Positions 1 through 7,997 of a stretch of DNA of 12,372 nucleotides are shown here, one piece after another (position 1 is the first letter of the stretch; each line of letters starts with the position of its first letter). The stretch is taken from the NCBI GenBank assembly GCA_023406715.1, contig JAEXVC010000100.1, positions 1 to 12,372 of the forward strand. The letters are read 5' to 3'. Under the pieces are notes generated by a model. The model had not been told where the DNA came from. It saw only the letters and a program-made list of their open reading frames with translations, and ran no database searches. The position numbers and the translations under genes are program-made. This DNA comes from Bacteroidota bacterium (lineage in GTDB: Bacteria > Bacteroidota > Bacteroidia > Bacteroidales > Tenuifilaceae).

Positions 1-2
1 GA

Positions 3-464
3 GGTTATGTTTTTGGTATTTGTAACGGCTTCCAGATTCTTTGCGAATCGGGATTACTACCCGGAGCCTTACTACATAACATGAACCAGAAGTTTATCTG
101 CAAGAATGTTTTCCTTACCCCCGATAGTAAAACCACCGCTTTAACCAAATATCTACCTAAGGATAAAGCACTTAAAATTCCAATCGCCCACGGCGAAGGG
201 CGTTACTTTGCTGACAGAGAAACCCTTGCGCAGATGCGCATAAATGGCCAAATTCTTTTCCGTTACTGCGATGAGAACGGAATGGTATCGGAATCGTTCA
301 ACCCCAATGGTGCAGTTGAGAATATTGCAGGTATTTGTAACGAGCGCAAAAACGTGTTCGGCATGATGCCTCACCCCGAAAGAGCCTCCGATGATGAGTT
401 GGGCAACACCGATGGTAGGCTAATATTTGAATCGATGATTAAGTACATCCAGGAAAATGGATAG
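3..464 (+). CDS. purQ: Phosphoribosylformylglycinamidine synthase subunit PurQ (3' part)
   Basis: Glutaminase subunit of FGAM synthase in de novo purine synthesis. It hydrolyses glutamine and passes ammonia to PurL. The gene enters from the left edge, so the start and about the first third are missing; the first complete codon is at position 3. The class I glutamine amidotransferase nucleophile is visible in the motif GICNGFQ, with the cysteine codon at 21-23. The oxyanion region GLLPGALLHN follows. The catalytic His and Glu lie near the C-terminus in MMPHPER. The length from the cysteine to the end fits standalone PurQ rather than a fused PurL/PurQ, although the upstream part cannot be seen. 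It ends in TAG and a strong terminator follows within 40 bp. The identification is firm. Confidence 0.95.
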   Translation, partial: GYVFGICNGFQILCESGLLPGALLHNMNQKFICKNVFLTPDSKTTALTKYLPKDKALKIPIAHGEGRYFADRETLAQMRINGQILFRYCDENGMVSESFNPNGAVENIAGICNERKNVFGMMPHPERASDDELGNTDGRLIFESMIKYIQENG

Positions 465-498
465 AAAATTGGGCAATTTGACAGTGTGACAATATAGA

Positions 499-530
499 AG
501 ACCTCGCTTAAAAAGGCGGGGTTTTTAATT
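499..530 (+). terminator. Rho-independent terminator of purQ
   Basis: Stem 499-507 pairs with 516-524 (core CCTCGC with GCGGGG, one G-T pair) around an A-rich loop. A T-run at 522-526 follows and is part of a T-rich tract. It sits 35 bp after the purQ stop. Confidence 0.8.
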
Positions 531-533
531 TAG

Positions 534-617
534 TTTCCCGCAGATTTCGATGACACTCGCAGAGCATTTCAATGCTCCATCACTCCATTACTCTTCATTG
601 CCTCATTGTCTCATTGC
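534..617 (-). repeat. Dispersed intergenic repeat, copy 1
   Basis: Read on the minus strand, this stretch starts at the stop codon of the upstream membrane-protein gene. It runs through CAATGAG-type short repeats, then a GGAGTGATGGAG segment, then a tail GCTCTGCGA...AATCTGCGGGAAA. The same order of parts is seen at 2744, 6249, 6803 and 7977. The copies are diverged and their boundaries are approximate. It fills the gap between the purQ terminator and the next gene. Confidence 0.65.
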
Positions 618-1697
618 CTAACTCCCTCCGTGCAAAAACTTTTTACGAATCCACCTAGGAAAAACAATTGCTCCAATAAATAGATATGGGTAGTAACTTA
701 TAAAGCGCCATAGCAGTGCCATTCCCACAGCAATTGAACCCAGCGATGTAGCATCAACAGGGATAAACTCAGACAGATAGCGGGTAAAAATAAACTCGGC
801 AAAGCCGCTACCGCCAGGTGTTGGACTAACTAGCATCATTATCCACATAACCAACTGACGAGCAAAAATAAGCAGGTGGTCCTCAACAGCAAAAAAGGCC
901 AATAAAATTGCATTTACAACCCAGAAACGCGATGTCCACGATAAAAATGTGCTAGCAAAAGCCTTAGCCCAAAACGAGAATGGTTTTTTCCTATATTCAA
1001 TTGAACTACTTATGATATCGGTACCGGCACGGTTTGCTCCGTGTTTCCAGCGCCTAAGCAAAGGCAACTTAAAAATCATCAGAATCAACCACTTTAATCC
1101 GCGAGGATTAAAAAACAGGCCGTAACTAAGAAAGATTATCCAAACTAATTTTACTGCATATCCAACTGCACTAAAAATCATCAGTTCTCGGATTATGGAG
1201 CTATTTGCCGCCGCAATTCCGAACAAATCCGAGGTGCCAACAATAAGCATAACTATAGGAAACATCAACACAAAGTAAAGTTCGTCCAGAAACGAAGTAA
1301 TCATAACCACTGCCGAGCTATGACCCAGGTTAAGCCCCTCCTTATTAACATATACTATAGCTACACTTGTTCCTCCAACAGCAGAGGGAGTAATTGCCGA
1401 TGTAAACTCCCAAAGCATTATTACCCTAAAAGCCTGCCAAAACCTAAACTTGCCATCGGTAAGGGTAATTAAGCGCAGGATGTAACCAATGTCGCGACAA
1501 GCCATAAAAATAATAGCAACAAAAAGCCAAAACACGGAACGCCAAGTAAACTGAATAAGATTTAACGCCTCGGGGTTAAACTCGGTATAAAGCATGTAAG
1601 CCACAACACCCAAACCAATTACAATAGGAATGAGCGCTGAACTCAGTTTTATTCGTCGGGCTGGATTTTCGGGGATAGATGCTTTAACTTTGTGCAT
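618..1697 (-). CDS. YbhN / LPG-synthase-type integral membrane protein (flippase-like)
   Basis: A polytopic membrane protein of 359 residues with about eight or nine hydrophobic segments. Two family signatures are visible: TPSAVGGTSVA near residue 105 and SPTPGGSGFAEF in the C-terminal third. These match the family of the membrane half of lysylphosphatidylglycerol synthase MprF and of YbhN/UPF0104 proteins. Members are thought to move lipids or lipid-linked substrates across the inner membrane. There is no soluble aminoacyl-transfer domain, so lipid lysylation is not expected. The frame can be extended to a TTG at 1724, but that TTG is the end of a -7 promoter element (TAAATTTG, 1722-1729). 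The ATG at 1697 is therefore the likely start. Substrate unknown. Confidence 0.85.
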   Translation of the reverse strand: MHKVKASIPENPARRIKLSSALIPIVIGLGVVAYMLYTEFNPEALNLIQFTWRSVFWLFVAIIFMACRDIGYILRLITLTDGKFRFWQAFRVIMLWEFTSAITPSAVGGTSVAIVYVNKEGLNLGHSSAVVMITSFLDELYFVLMFPIVMLIVGTSDLFGIAAANSSIIRELMIFSAVGYAVKLVWIIFLSYGLFFNPRGLKWLILMIFKLPLLRRWKHGANRAGTDIISSSIEYRKKPFSFWAKAFASTFLSWTSRFWVVNAILLAFFAVEDHLLIFARQLVMWIMMLVSPTPGGSGFAEFIFTRYLSEFIPVDATSLGSIAVGMALLWRFISYYPYLFIGAIVFPRWIRKKFLHGGS

Positions 1698-1721
1698 TAC
1701 TTTTTTTGAGTTACTAGTCAA

Positions 1722-1729
1722 CAAATTTA
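1722..1729 (-). promoter_or_regulatory. Bacteroidota-type -7 element for the YbhN-like gene
   Basis: The minus strand reads TAAATTTG, an exact match to the Bacteroidota -7 consensus TAnnTTTG, 24 bp before the ATG at 1697. A TTG lies about 24 bp upstream as a possible -33 element, which is a longer spacing than usual. Confidence 0.5.
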
Positions 1730-1803
1730 AAATAATTTGGTTTGCATTGGGGACAATTAGGATTAATAATTCGTAAAACGGAAGCTAAACTTTTAGTTAA
1801 TCC

Positions 1804-1832
1804 TTGGGTCAGATGCTTGGTATTTATATTTT
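1804..1832 (+). promoter_or_regulatory. Probable promoter of the first DMT transporter
   Basis: TTG (1804-1806), 18 bases, then TATATTTT (1825-1832), which matches TAnnTTTG at all but the last position. The expected transcript start is about 10 bp before the ATG at 1850. Confidence 0.45.
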
Positions 1833-1849
1833 ACAATACGTTGAACTGA

Positions 1850-2743
1850 ATGGAAAAACAGAATAGGCTTAGGGCGCACATGGCAATTATTGCGGCCAAC
1901 ATACTTTTTGGTATTAATTACTCCATTGCCAAAGGGGTTATGCCCGACCACTTAAAACCCGGGGGATTCACCCTGCTAAGGGTAATAACTGCCTCGGCAC
2001 TGTTTTACCTATTCTCTCAGATTGGCCGAAAGTACGAGCGTATCGATAAAAAGGATTATGTACGATTTATTATGGCAGGCCTCATGGGTGTTTCGTTCAA
2101 TCAAATGCTTTTCCTATATGGCCTAAACTTCAGTTCGCCTATTGATTCATCAATTATATCGACATTAAACCCTGCGATGGTTATGCTTATTGCCTTTCTG
2201 GCAATTGGCGAGCGAATAAGCATAACAAAAATTATCGGTTTAGTTGTGGGAGCATCGGGTGCGCTGTTACTGATTTTTGGCAAGGGCGAAATAGGTTTTG
2301 GCTCGGAGCACTTTGTAGGTAATGTTATGCTATTCTTCAACACGCTGTTCTATGCGGGTTACCTAGTAGTAGTTAAGCCGCTAATGAGCAAGTACAGTCC
2401 TATAACAGTAATGCGCGGTGTGTTTACCGTAGGATTCTTTGCCGTTCTCCCTTTCGGATTTACCGATTTGCTCAACACTCAGTGGGAAAGTATTCCCCCT
2501 TCTATATATGGTGCAATTATTTTTGTTCTGCTAGGACCAACATTCCTTGCATACCTATTAAACAGCTGGGGATTACGTCATGTTCAGGCCACTACCGTAA
2601 GCATTTACATATACTCACAGCCAGTAATTGCCACTATGGTTGCGGCAATACTCGGACAGGATATGCTCGATGCCCAAAAGATAATTGCTGCACTACTTGT
2701 TTTTGCTGGGGTTTACCTTGTGAGCAGGGCAAGGAGCAATTAG
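1850..2743 (+). CDS. EamA/DMT family transporter
   Basis: A 297-residue inner-membrane protein made of two similar halves of about five hydrophobic helices each, the usual size and layout of EamA (DUF6) drug/metabolite transporters. Family-like stretches include AANILFGINYSIAK at the N-terminus, ISTLNPAMVMLIAFLAIGER at the end of the first half, and SQPVIATMVAAILGQ in the second half. Such proteins export or import small metabolites; the substrate cannot be told from sequence. The start ATG is supported by a promoter ending about 18 bp upstream. It is divergent from the YbhN-like gene and converges on the amidohydrolase gene. A second DMT gene lies at 5304. Confidence 0.88.
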   Translation: MEKQNRLRAHMAIIAANILFGINYSIAKGVMPDHLKPGGFTLLRVITASALFYLFSQIGRKYERIDKKDYVRFIMAGLMGVSFNQMLFLYGLNFSSPIDSSIISTLNPAMVMLIAFLAIGERISITKIIGLVVGASGALLLIFGKGEIGFGSEHFVGNVMLFFNTLFYAGYLVVVKPLMSKYSPITVMRGVFTVGFFAVLPFGFTDLLNTQWESIPPSIYGAIIFVLLGPTFLAYLLNSWGLRHVQATTVSIYIYSQPVIATMVAAILGQDMLDAQKIIAALLVFAGVYLVSRARSN

Positions 2744-2820
2744 CTAATGAGATAATTAGACAATTTGGATGATTGGAGTAATGGAGCACTCTGCAAGTTT
2801 CTGCATAATCTGAGGGAAGC
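2744..2820 (+). repeat. Dispersed intergenic repeat, copy 2
   Basis: Begins directly at the stop codon of the transporter gene. It contains CTAATGAG and AATTAGACAATT units, then GATTGGAGTAATGGAG, then CACTCTGCA...TCTGCATAATCTGAGGGAA. It is diverged but has the same order of parts as the copies at 534, 6249 and 7977. No clear terminator hairpin is seen between the two converging genes. Confidence 0.6.
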
Positions 2821-2829
2821 AACTCTTGC

Positions 2830-3960
2830 TTAGCCTCTGCTAGTAAGTTCCCTTGCAATTGCTTCCATCAACTCAACTCCGTCCATTATAATATCATCAG
2901 GAAAATCGTAATCGGGCGAGTGAATATCGGGTTGATTTTCACCAGAGCCTAAGCCATATATAACTGAAGGGCAACAGGAGGTAAAGTGAGCAAAATCCTC
3001 GCTCCAACGGTTAGGCTGCTCTAAGTACAGAACATCTTTATTCTGTTGCTTACAGATACCCTCCACAATAGTTGTTAGTTCTGGATTACAAACCGATGCC
3101 GGATACTCGTCGGTAAACGATGTGGAAACACCTAGCCCAAATTTCTCGGCAATTTGAGCCGATAGGCTTACGGCCTTATCGGATAACAAATCCATATCAC
3201 TATTATCAAATGCTCGGAGTGTAGCCATAATTACTGCAGAGCCAGCCGATGTTCCAAATGCTACCTCGCCTACACTAACGTGAATCAATGTAACAAGCAC
3301 AAAATCCTTAAAAGCAACTGAATCTTTAAGGTTGTTAAGCATTTGGATTATTTCGGCAACAGCCACCGAAGGATTTAATCCGCGTTCGGGGTATGCTGCA
3401 TGGGAGTTACGCCCAGTTAAGTTGATTATTAAACCTTTTGATGCCGATGAAAATGTATACCTACCCATAACTATCTGCCCTTTGGAATACTTGGGCAGAT
3501 TATGCAATGCTACGGCGTAATTCGGAAGCATATCCAACTCCTTAAGTCGCTCAATGGAGTTCTTTGCTCCAAGCCCGTTCTCCTCGGCAGGTTGATAGAG
3601 CAAAATTGCACGCCCTCTGTCCAAAGGTTTCTCGCTAAATTTTACCGCAAGCCCCGATACTATTGCCATGTGTCCATCGTGCCCACAAACATGCGACACA
3701 CCAGGAACATTCGATTTATACTTAACGTCGTTGGTTTCAGCAATTGGCAAAGCATCCATATCGCATCGGAAAAGAACTGTTGGACCATCTTCTTTACCAT
3801 TATATACAGCGGCCATACCCTCTCCAGCAATATTGGAGTATAGCTCATCGGGTCTATAACGGCTAAGGAAAAAACGTAAGCGTTTAGCAGTTGCCCGCTC
3901 CTCCCCCGATAGTTCAGGATTGCGGTGTAACTCGTGCCTTAATCGGATTAACTCTTCCAT
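2830..3960 (-). CDS. M20D-family amidohydrolase / peptidase
   Basis: Metal-dependent amidohydrolase of 376 residues, the size of the M20D group (N-acyl-amino-acid, hippurate or IAA-conjugate hydrolases). Visible motifs are RHELHRNPELSGEE near residue 8, DMDALP at 67-72, CGHDGH at 92-97 (metal Cys and His), QPAEE at 123-127 (catalytic and metal Glu), ALHN with His153, and a C-terminal HSPDYDF. All expected metal ligands are present, so it should be active. The frame extends to 4014, but the ATG at 3960 has a GGAG ribosome site 5 bases upstream and begins where family homology begins, so it is chosen. No signal peptide is seen from this start, so it is cytoplasmic. The exact acyl-amino-acid substrate is unknown. 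Confidence 0.9.
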   Translation of the reverse strand: MEELIRLRHELHRNPELSGEERATAKRLRFFLSRYRPDELYSNIAGEGMAAVYNGKEDGPTVLFRCDMDALPIAETNDVKYKSNVPGVSHVCGHDGHMAIVSGLAVKFSEKPLDRGRAILLYQPAEENGLGAKNSIERLKELDMLPNYAVALHNLPKYSKGQIVMGRYTFSSASKGLIINLTGRNSHAAYPERGLNPSVAVAEIIQMLNNLKDSVAFKDFVLVTLIHVSVGEVAFGTSAGSAVIMATLRAFDNSDMDLLSDKAVSLSAQIAEKFGLGVSTSFTDEYPASVCNPELTTIVEGICKQQNKDVLYLEQPNRWSEDFAHFTSCCPSVIYGLGSGENQPDIHSPDYDFPDDIIMDGVELMEAIARELTSRG

Positions 3961-4187
3961 TGCTCCAGAATTTGCGTTTTGTAAAAGTAGAAAAAAACAA
4001 AGAAAGTTATGCAATTTGAAAATGAGATAATTTGAAGATTAAGTGTTCGTGAGGAATGTTTTTAGTAAATACTATTCGGCTGAATAAAAAATCAAAAGAA
4101 ATTCACTTGCTAAAATACTGAAAAATAATGATTTGTATAGTTTTATAAAAATATCATTATCCTTTTGTGTGATTTTTTTATATTTTA

Positions 4188-4216
4188 TTTGAACAATATT
4201 TATAGCCCTATGTTTA
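4188..4216 (+). promoter_or_regulatory. Probable promoter of the fasciclin lipoprotein gene
   Basis: TTTG (4188-4191), 17 bases, then TATGTTTA (4209-4216), a seven-of-eight match to TAnnTTTG, 28 bp before the ATG. The rest of the gap 3961-4243 is very AT-rich. It holds fragments such as CAATTTGAAAATGAGATAATT that resemble the dispersed repeat, and no gene. Confidence 0.45.
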
Positions 4217-4243
4217 TACATCATAATTTAAAACCTAATTACG

Positions 4244-5173
4244 ATGAAAACAAGAAAAACTTTATTTACGATTATTGCAGTACTAGGTATAGTATCAACA
4301 TTTGCGTTAACCTCTTGCGAGAGCGAAGATGATGATGTAATGGAAAAACCAAAGAATATCGTGGAAGTTGCGGTATCAAATTCAGATTTTTCAACGCTAG
4401 TTGCAGCTTTACAAAAGGCAGAATTAGTAACAGCACTTCAGGCTGATGGTCCTTTTACAGTATTTGCACCAACAAATGCAGCATTTAACCAGTTGTTCAC
4501 TGATTTAGGAGTTAGCGGAATTAACGATTTAACTAAAGAACAGTTAACCCCAATTCTACTTTACCATGTAGTTGGTGCAAAAGTAAAATCGACTGATTTG
4601 ACTAATGGTTATGTTACAACCTTAAGTACAGGCCCAGGAAACAAAAATGTTTCATTAAAAGTTGATGCTACAAACCTTGAACTTAACGGTGGGGTTGGAA
4701 TAACCTCAGCTGACATCAATGCAACAAATGGTGTAATACATGTTGTTGACAAGGTTTTACTGCCTCCAACTGTGGTTGATATAGCGTTGGATAACGATAA
4801 CTTCAGCATTCTTGTATCGGCACTAGTTAAAGCAGAGCTGGTTGAGACTCTTAAAGGAGATGGCCCATTCACTGTATTCGCTCCAACTAACGATGCATTT
4901 AACGCACTATTCGAAGCACTGGATGTTACAGGCATAGCAGACCTATCAAAGGAAGCATTAACTCCTATTCTGCTCGACCACGTTGTAAGCGGCAATGTAC
5001 GCTCAACCGACCTAACTACCGGTTCAGTAAACACACTTAACAACAGCATTAGCATAGATGTTACCAGCGGTGTTAAAATAAACGGCAATATCAACGTTGT
5101 ACTAGCCGATGTTCAGGGAACAAATGGAGTGGTGCATGTTATAGATAAAGTGATTGTAACTCCTACAAAGTAA
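4244..5173 (+). CDS. Lipoprotein with two fasciclin (FAS1) domains
   Basis: A 309-residue secreted lipoprotein. It has a signal peptide with hydrophobic core at residues 7-22 and lipobox LTSC with Cys25, followed by an acidic stretch (ESEDDD) of the kind that favours surface export in Bacteroidota. Two FAS1 domains follow, about residues 37-172 and 175-308. Each contains DGPFTVFAPTN (H1 box), LTPILL.HVV, and a closing NG.(I/V)HV(I/V)DKV (H2 box). The two copies are very similar along their length, so this is a tandem domain duplication. FAS1 proteins generally act in adhesion or matrix binding at the cell surface. The gene is monocistronic, with its own promoter and terminator. Confidence 0.93.
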   Translation: MKTRKTLFTIIAVLGIVSTFALTSCESEDDDVMEKPKNIVEVAVSNSDFSTLVAALQKAELVTALQADGPFTVFAPTNAAFNQLFTDLGVSGINDLTKEQLTPILLYHVVGAKVKSTDLTNGYVTTLSTGPGNKNVSLKVDATNLELNGGVGITSADINATNGVIHVVDKVLLPPTVVDIALDNDNFSILVSALVKAELVETLKGDGPFTVFAPTNDAFNALFEALDVTGIADLSKEALTPILLDHVVSGNVRSTDLTTGSVNTLNNSISIDVTSGVKINGNINVVLADVQGTNGVVHVIDKVIVTPTK

Positions 5174-5194
5174 CTATAAAGTAAATATCAATGG

Positions 5195-5225
5195 AAGACC
5201 GAGCTATTCTCGGTCTTTTTTTATT
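5195..5225 (+). terminator. Rho-independent terminator of the fasciclin gene
   Basis: Perfect 9-bp stem AAGACCGAG (5195-5203) with CTCGGTCTT (5209-5217), a 5-base loop and a long T-run. It sits 22 bp after the stop codon. Confidence 0.92.
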
Positions 5226-5273
5226 TTAATAATCAAACTGAAAGCCTATGCTAATACCTGACCAATAAAAGAT

Positions 5274-5281
5274 TATTTTTG
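5274..5281 (+). promoter_or_regulatory. -7 promoter element of the second DMT transporter
   Basis: TATTTTTG is an exact match to TAnnTTTG, 22 bp before the ATG at 5304. No good TTG is seen at the -33 position. Confidence 0.5.
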
Positions 5282-5303
5282 CACTGGCTTAACATAAAAA
5301 ACA

Positions 5304-6248
5304 ATGCAGAAAAAAGGATTTTGGATTTACGTAGCGGTAGTAATGGCCATGATGTTTTGGTCGCTTACATTTATTTGGTATAAGGATGTTTTATATAAAC
5401 CTCTCACGTTAGTAACGTTACGTTTAGCAATTTCGAGCGCATTGCTCTTTGTGGTTACAGGGATTATTGGCAAGTTGGTTAAGGTTAACAAGGCCGATAT
5501 CAAATATTTTATGCTTTTGGCGTTCTTTGAACCATTCCTTTACTTTGTGGGCGAGGCCTACGGAATGACAATGGTTTCATCCACATTAGCCGCAGTAATT
5601 ATTTGCACTATACCACTTTTTAGCCCGCTTGGGGAATTCTACCTTTACAAACAGCGAATCACACTGATGAACTTCCTAGGAATTTTAGTATCGGTAGTTG
5701 GGGTGGGCATTGTTATTTTCCACAAAGGATTTGAGAAGGTTGATGCTAACCCTTACGGGGTTCTACTTATGCTGTTGGCCGTAGTTGCTGCGCTTGGCTA
5801 CTCATTAACACTGCGTAAGTTAACCTGTAAGTACAATGTTTTTACAATTATCACCTACCAAAATACCTTAGGTACACTTTACTTTTTACCGTTATTCTTG
5901 ATTTTTGAGTTCAACCACTTTATGAGCGTTGGAGTTAGTGTTAAGTTGATGATTCCAATTATTGAGCTGGCAGTATTTGGCTCCACCATTGCATTCCTAC
6001 TTTTCACATATTCTGTAAAGCATTTAGGCGTAACAAGTGCAAATGCGTTTACCAATGCAATTCCTGTACTTACAGCAATTTTTGCCTATTTTTTAAGAGA
6101 CGAAATTCTTACCCCAATAAAAATGGTTGGTATTGCGGTGGTAGTTTCGGGGTTATTCCTATCGCAAATTCCACGCGAAAAAATGCGGAAAGTGTTTGCC
6201 TTTGTCCCTGTTGGTCTAATAACCAGAGCAAGGCTGAGGAAGGACTAG
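5304..6248 (+). CDS. EamA/DMT family transporter
   Basis: A 314-residue inner-membrane protein with about ten hydrophobic helices in two EamA halves. The first half contains LVTLRLAISSALLFVV and STLAAVIICTIPLFSPLGEF. The second half contains ELAVFGSTIAFLLFTYSVK and NAIPVLTAIFAYFLRDEIL. It ends in a short basic tail (RARLRKD). It is only distantly similar to the transporter at 1850, so the two are not a recent duplication. Substrate unknown. It lies alone between a terminator and a copy of the dispersed repeat, which begins at its stop codon. Confidence 0.88.
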   Translation: MQKKGFWIYVAVVMAMMFWSLTFIWYKDVLYKPLTLVTLRLAISSALLFVVTGIIGKLVKVNKADIKYFMLLAFFEPFLYFVGEAYGMTMVSSTLAAVIICTIPLFSPLGEFYLYKQRITLMNFLGILVSVVGVGIVIFHKGFEKVDANPYGVLLMLLAVVAALGYSLTLRKLTCKYNVFTIITYQNTLGTLYFLPLFLIFEFNHFMSVGVSVKLMIPIIELAVFGSTIAFLLFTYSVKHLGVTSANAFTNAIPVLTAIFAYFLRDEILTPIKMVGIAVVVSGLFLSQIPREKMRKVFAFVPVGLITRARLRKD

Positions 6249-6347
6249 GCAATTGGTCAGTTAGACAATTAGACAATGAGTTAATGAGTTGATTGGAGTA
6301 TCAAGTGATGCAGTGATTGAGTGCTCTGCGAAATCTGCGGGAAACAA
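6249..6347 (+). repeat. Dispersed intergenic repeat, copy 3
   Basis: The fullest forward copy. It has GGCAATTGGTCAGTTAGACA and ATTAGACAATGAG units, then TGATTGGAGTATCAAGTGATG, then GAGTGCTCTGCGAAATCTGCGGGAAAC. It starts at the TAG stop of the transporter gene. The rest of the gap to 6391 is AT-rich. Confidence 0.7.
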
Positions 6348-6391
6348 ATCAAAAATTTAATTAACTTAGTTTTTCATTTAAATTTTCAAAG

Positions 6392-6802
6392 ATGAAAATA
6401 TGCCCCAACTGTAAAGCCGAAGTAGAGGATAATTTCGATATCTGCTGGAAATGTCAGTACTGTTTTGCTGACGATAAAATTTTAGATAGCAACGATTTTA
6501 AGAACGTTTGCCCAAAATGCGGAACAGAGGTTGACTCATCGAAAAAATATTGTCCCGAGTGTCATTTCGATTTAAGTGAACTCATCCCTCCCACTGAGGA
6601 AAAACCCAAAGGCACAAAAAACATCAACTGCTTAAGATGTAATACACCCATGGAATACTCTGGGCTTTATAAGTTTCATGAAGGCACCCGAGTAGGAGCA
6701 TTAGGCGATATCTTTGAACTATTCACCAACCGCGAAACCTTCGAAATATACAATTGCCCCAAGTGCGGAAAGATAGAGTTCTTTATGCCTTACCTAGATT
6801 AG
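6392..6802 (+). CDS. Zinc-ribbon protein with six CxxC motifs
   Basis: A 136-residue soluble protein with CxxC pairs at residues 4/7, 18/21, 40/43, 54/57, 80/83 and 122/125. These form three zinc ribbons. The first two are compact (C4-C21 and C40-C57), like the paired ribbons of double-zinc-ribbon proteins. The third joins C80/C83 to C122/C125 around a 38-residue insert rich in aromatic residues and glycine. No signal peptide or membrane segment is seen. The zinc-binding nature is clear, but the partner (nucleic acid or protein) is not. It converges on prfB, with only 57 bp between the two stop codons. Confidence 0.85.
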   Translation: MKICPNCKAEVEDNFDICWKCQYCFADDKILDSNDFKNVCPKCGTEVDSSKKYCPECHFDLSELIPPTEEKPKGTKNINCLRCNTPMEYSGLYKFHEGTRVGALGDIFELFTNRETFEIYNCPKCGKIEFFMPYLD

Positions 6803-6857
6803 GCAAAAAGTTAGATTGGAGTTCTCCGCGCCAATCTGCATTATCTGCGAGAAAATC
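6803..6857 (+). repeat. Dispersed intergenic repeat, copy 4 (short)
   Basis: Starts at the stop codon of the zinc-ribbon gene. It reads GGCAAAAAGTTAGATTGGAG, then TTCTCCGCGCCAATCTGCAT, then TATCTGCGAGAAAAT. It keeps the start and the TCTGCG tail of the family but lacks most of the CAATGAG units. It occupies essentially the whole gap to prfB. Confidence 0.55.
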
Positions 6858-6859
6858 TC

Positions 6860-7949
6860 TTACTCAGCCCCAAACTGCATTAGGTACGATTTAATGCAAT
6901 CGTTCAAATCGCCGTCAAGTATTGATGTTGTATCGGAGGTTTCGAAATTACTCCGTAGGTCCTTTACCAGTTTATACGGGTGAAGCACGTAGTTACGGAT
7001 TTGCGAACCCCACTCAATCTACATCTTTTTACCCTCAATCTCGGCCTGCACCTCCTGACGCTTACGAAGTTCCAACTCGTACAGGTGCGATTTTAGCAAC
7101 CGCATAGCATTCTCGCGGTTCTGAAACTGCGAGCGCGACTCGGTATTCTCAATTACAATACCAGTTGGATTGTGGTACAGACGAACCCCCGTCTCAACCT
7201 TATTAACATTCTGCCCACCTGCACCCGATGAGCGGTAAGTGTCCCACTTGATATCGGCAGGGTTAACAGTAATTTCAATGGTATCGTCAATTGCTGGCGA
7301 AACAAACACCGAGGCAAACGATGTATGACGGCGCGCATTGGAATCGAATGGCGAGATACGCACCAAACGGTGAACGCCATTCTCACTCTTCAAGTATCCA
7401 TAGGCCATATCACCCACAAACTCGAGGGTACACGATTTTATTCCGGCCTCCTCGCCATCCTGCATATCAATCACCTTAACCTCGTAGCCATTGCGCTCAC
7501 CGTAGCGGATGTACATTCGCATAAGCATTGCAGCCCAGTCCATACTCTCGGTTCCTCCAGCGCCAGAGTTGATTTTAAGGATAGCGCCAAGTTTATCCTC
7601 ATCGTTGCGGAGCATATTTTTTAACTCCAAATCCTCAATGGCCGTAATACAATCTGCATAGTTCGCATCAACCTCATCGGAAGTGGCAGCACCCTCGCGG
7701 GCAAAATCAAATATCACCTGTAAATCGTCAACCAGCCTATTTACCTTGTTAAAACCCTCGGTCCAAGCCTTAATACTGGCAACCTTTTTAAGCTGTTTTT
7801 CCGCCTCGGCAGGATTATCCCAGAAATTTGGGGACTGTGTACGTTGCTCTTCTTCCTCGAGCTGAATTAACTTTGCATCGATGTCAAAGATGCCTCCTCA
7901 GCTCATCCTTGCGCCTTACAATCTCTTTAACCTGTTCAATGGTTATCAT
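6860..7949 (-). CDS. prfB: Peptide chain release factor 2, +1 programmed frameshift, with internal amber codon
   Basis: RF2 releases the finished protein at UGA and UAA codons. The ATG at 7949 opens a 21-codon lead (MITIEQVKEIVRRKDELRRHL) that stops at UGA (7884-7886). Skipping one base gives GAC and the long frame from 7885, the known autoregulatory frameshift. The long frame holds the RF2 codon-reading tripeptide in RISPFDS and the catalytic GGQ in SGAGGQNVNK. At 7019-7021, after EGKKM, the frame meets TAG where relatives have a lysine, to my memory. The frame then continues cleanly for 52 codons (IEWGSQIRNYVLHPYKLVKD and on, to MQFGAE) and ends in TAA at 6860. Read through, the protein would be 362 residues, the normal length; stopped, it is 309. 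prfB is normally essential, so this is a sequencing error, a suppressed codon or a very recent mutation. Confidence 0.93.
7883..7898 (-). promoter_or_regulatory. Programmed +1 frameshift signal in prfB
   Basis: The minus strand reads AGGAGG, CAT, CTT, TGA, C. The internal Shine-Dalgarno (7893-7898) lies three bases before the slippery CTT, with the UGA stop next, exactly the arrangement of E. coli prfB. Low RF2 favours slippage to GAC and so more RF2. Confidence 0.92.
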
Positions 7950-7967
7950 TCTACACTAAAATTTACG

Positions 7968-7997
7968 CAAAGATAAAACAATTGGGGGATGAGACAA
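7968..7997 (-). promoter_or_regulatory. Promoter of prfB
   Basis: The minus strand reads TTG (7997-7995), 19 bases, then TATCTTTG (7975-7968), an exact match to TAnnTTTG with ideal spacing. The ATG at 7949 follows 18 bases later. The -33 part and most of the spacer lie inside the dispersed repeat copy that starts near 7977. Confidence 0.65.

Noticed and set aside
1698..1724. TTG at 1724 as the start of the YbhN-like protein
   Set aside because: The TTG is the end of an exact -7 promoter element (TAAATTTG). The ATG at 1697 lies at a suitable distance from the expected transcript start.
3961..4014. N-terminal extension of the M20D protein to 4014
   Set aside because: The extra 18 residues do not belong to the family, and the ATG at 3960 has a GGAG ribosome site.
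4609..5094. 161-codon open frame on the minus strand inside the fasciclin gene
   Set aside because: It lies wholly opposite a well-supported gene, has no family features and follows from the codon pattern of the duplicated domains.
7019..7021. UAG reassigned to an amino acid in this organism
   Set aside because: purQ, both transporters, the YbhN-like gene and the zinc-ribbon gene all end in TAG at natural C-termini, so UAG is an ordinary stop here.
7884..7886. UGA after 21 codons of prfB as a disabling mutation
   Set aside because: The AGGAGG-CAT-CTT-TGA-C context is the known programmed +1 frameshift signal of prfB.
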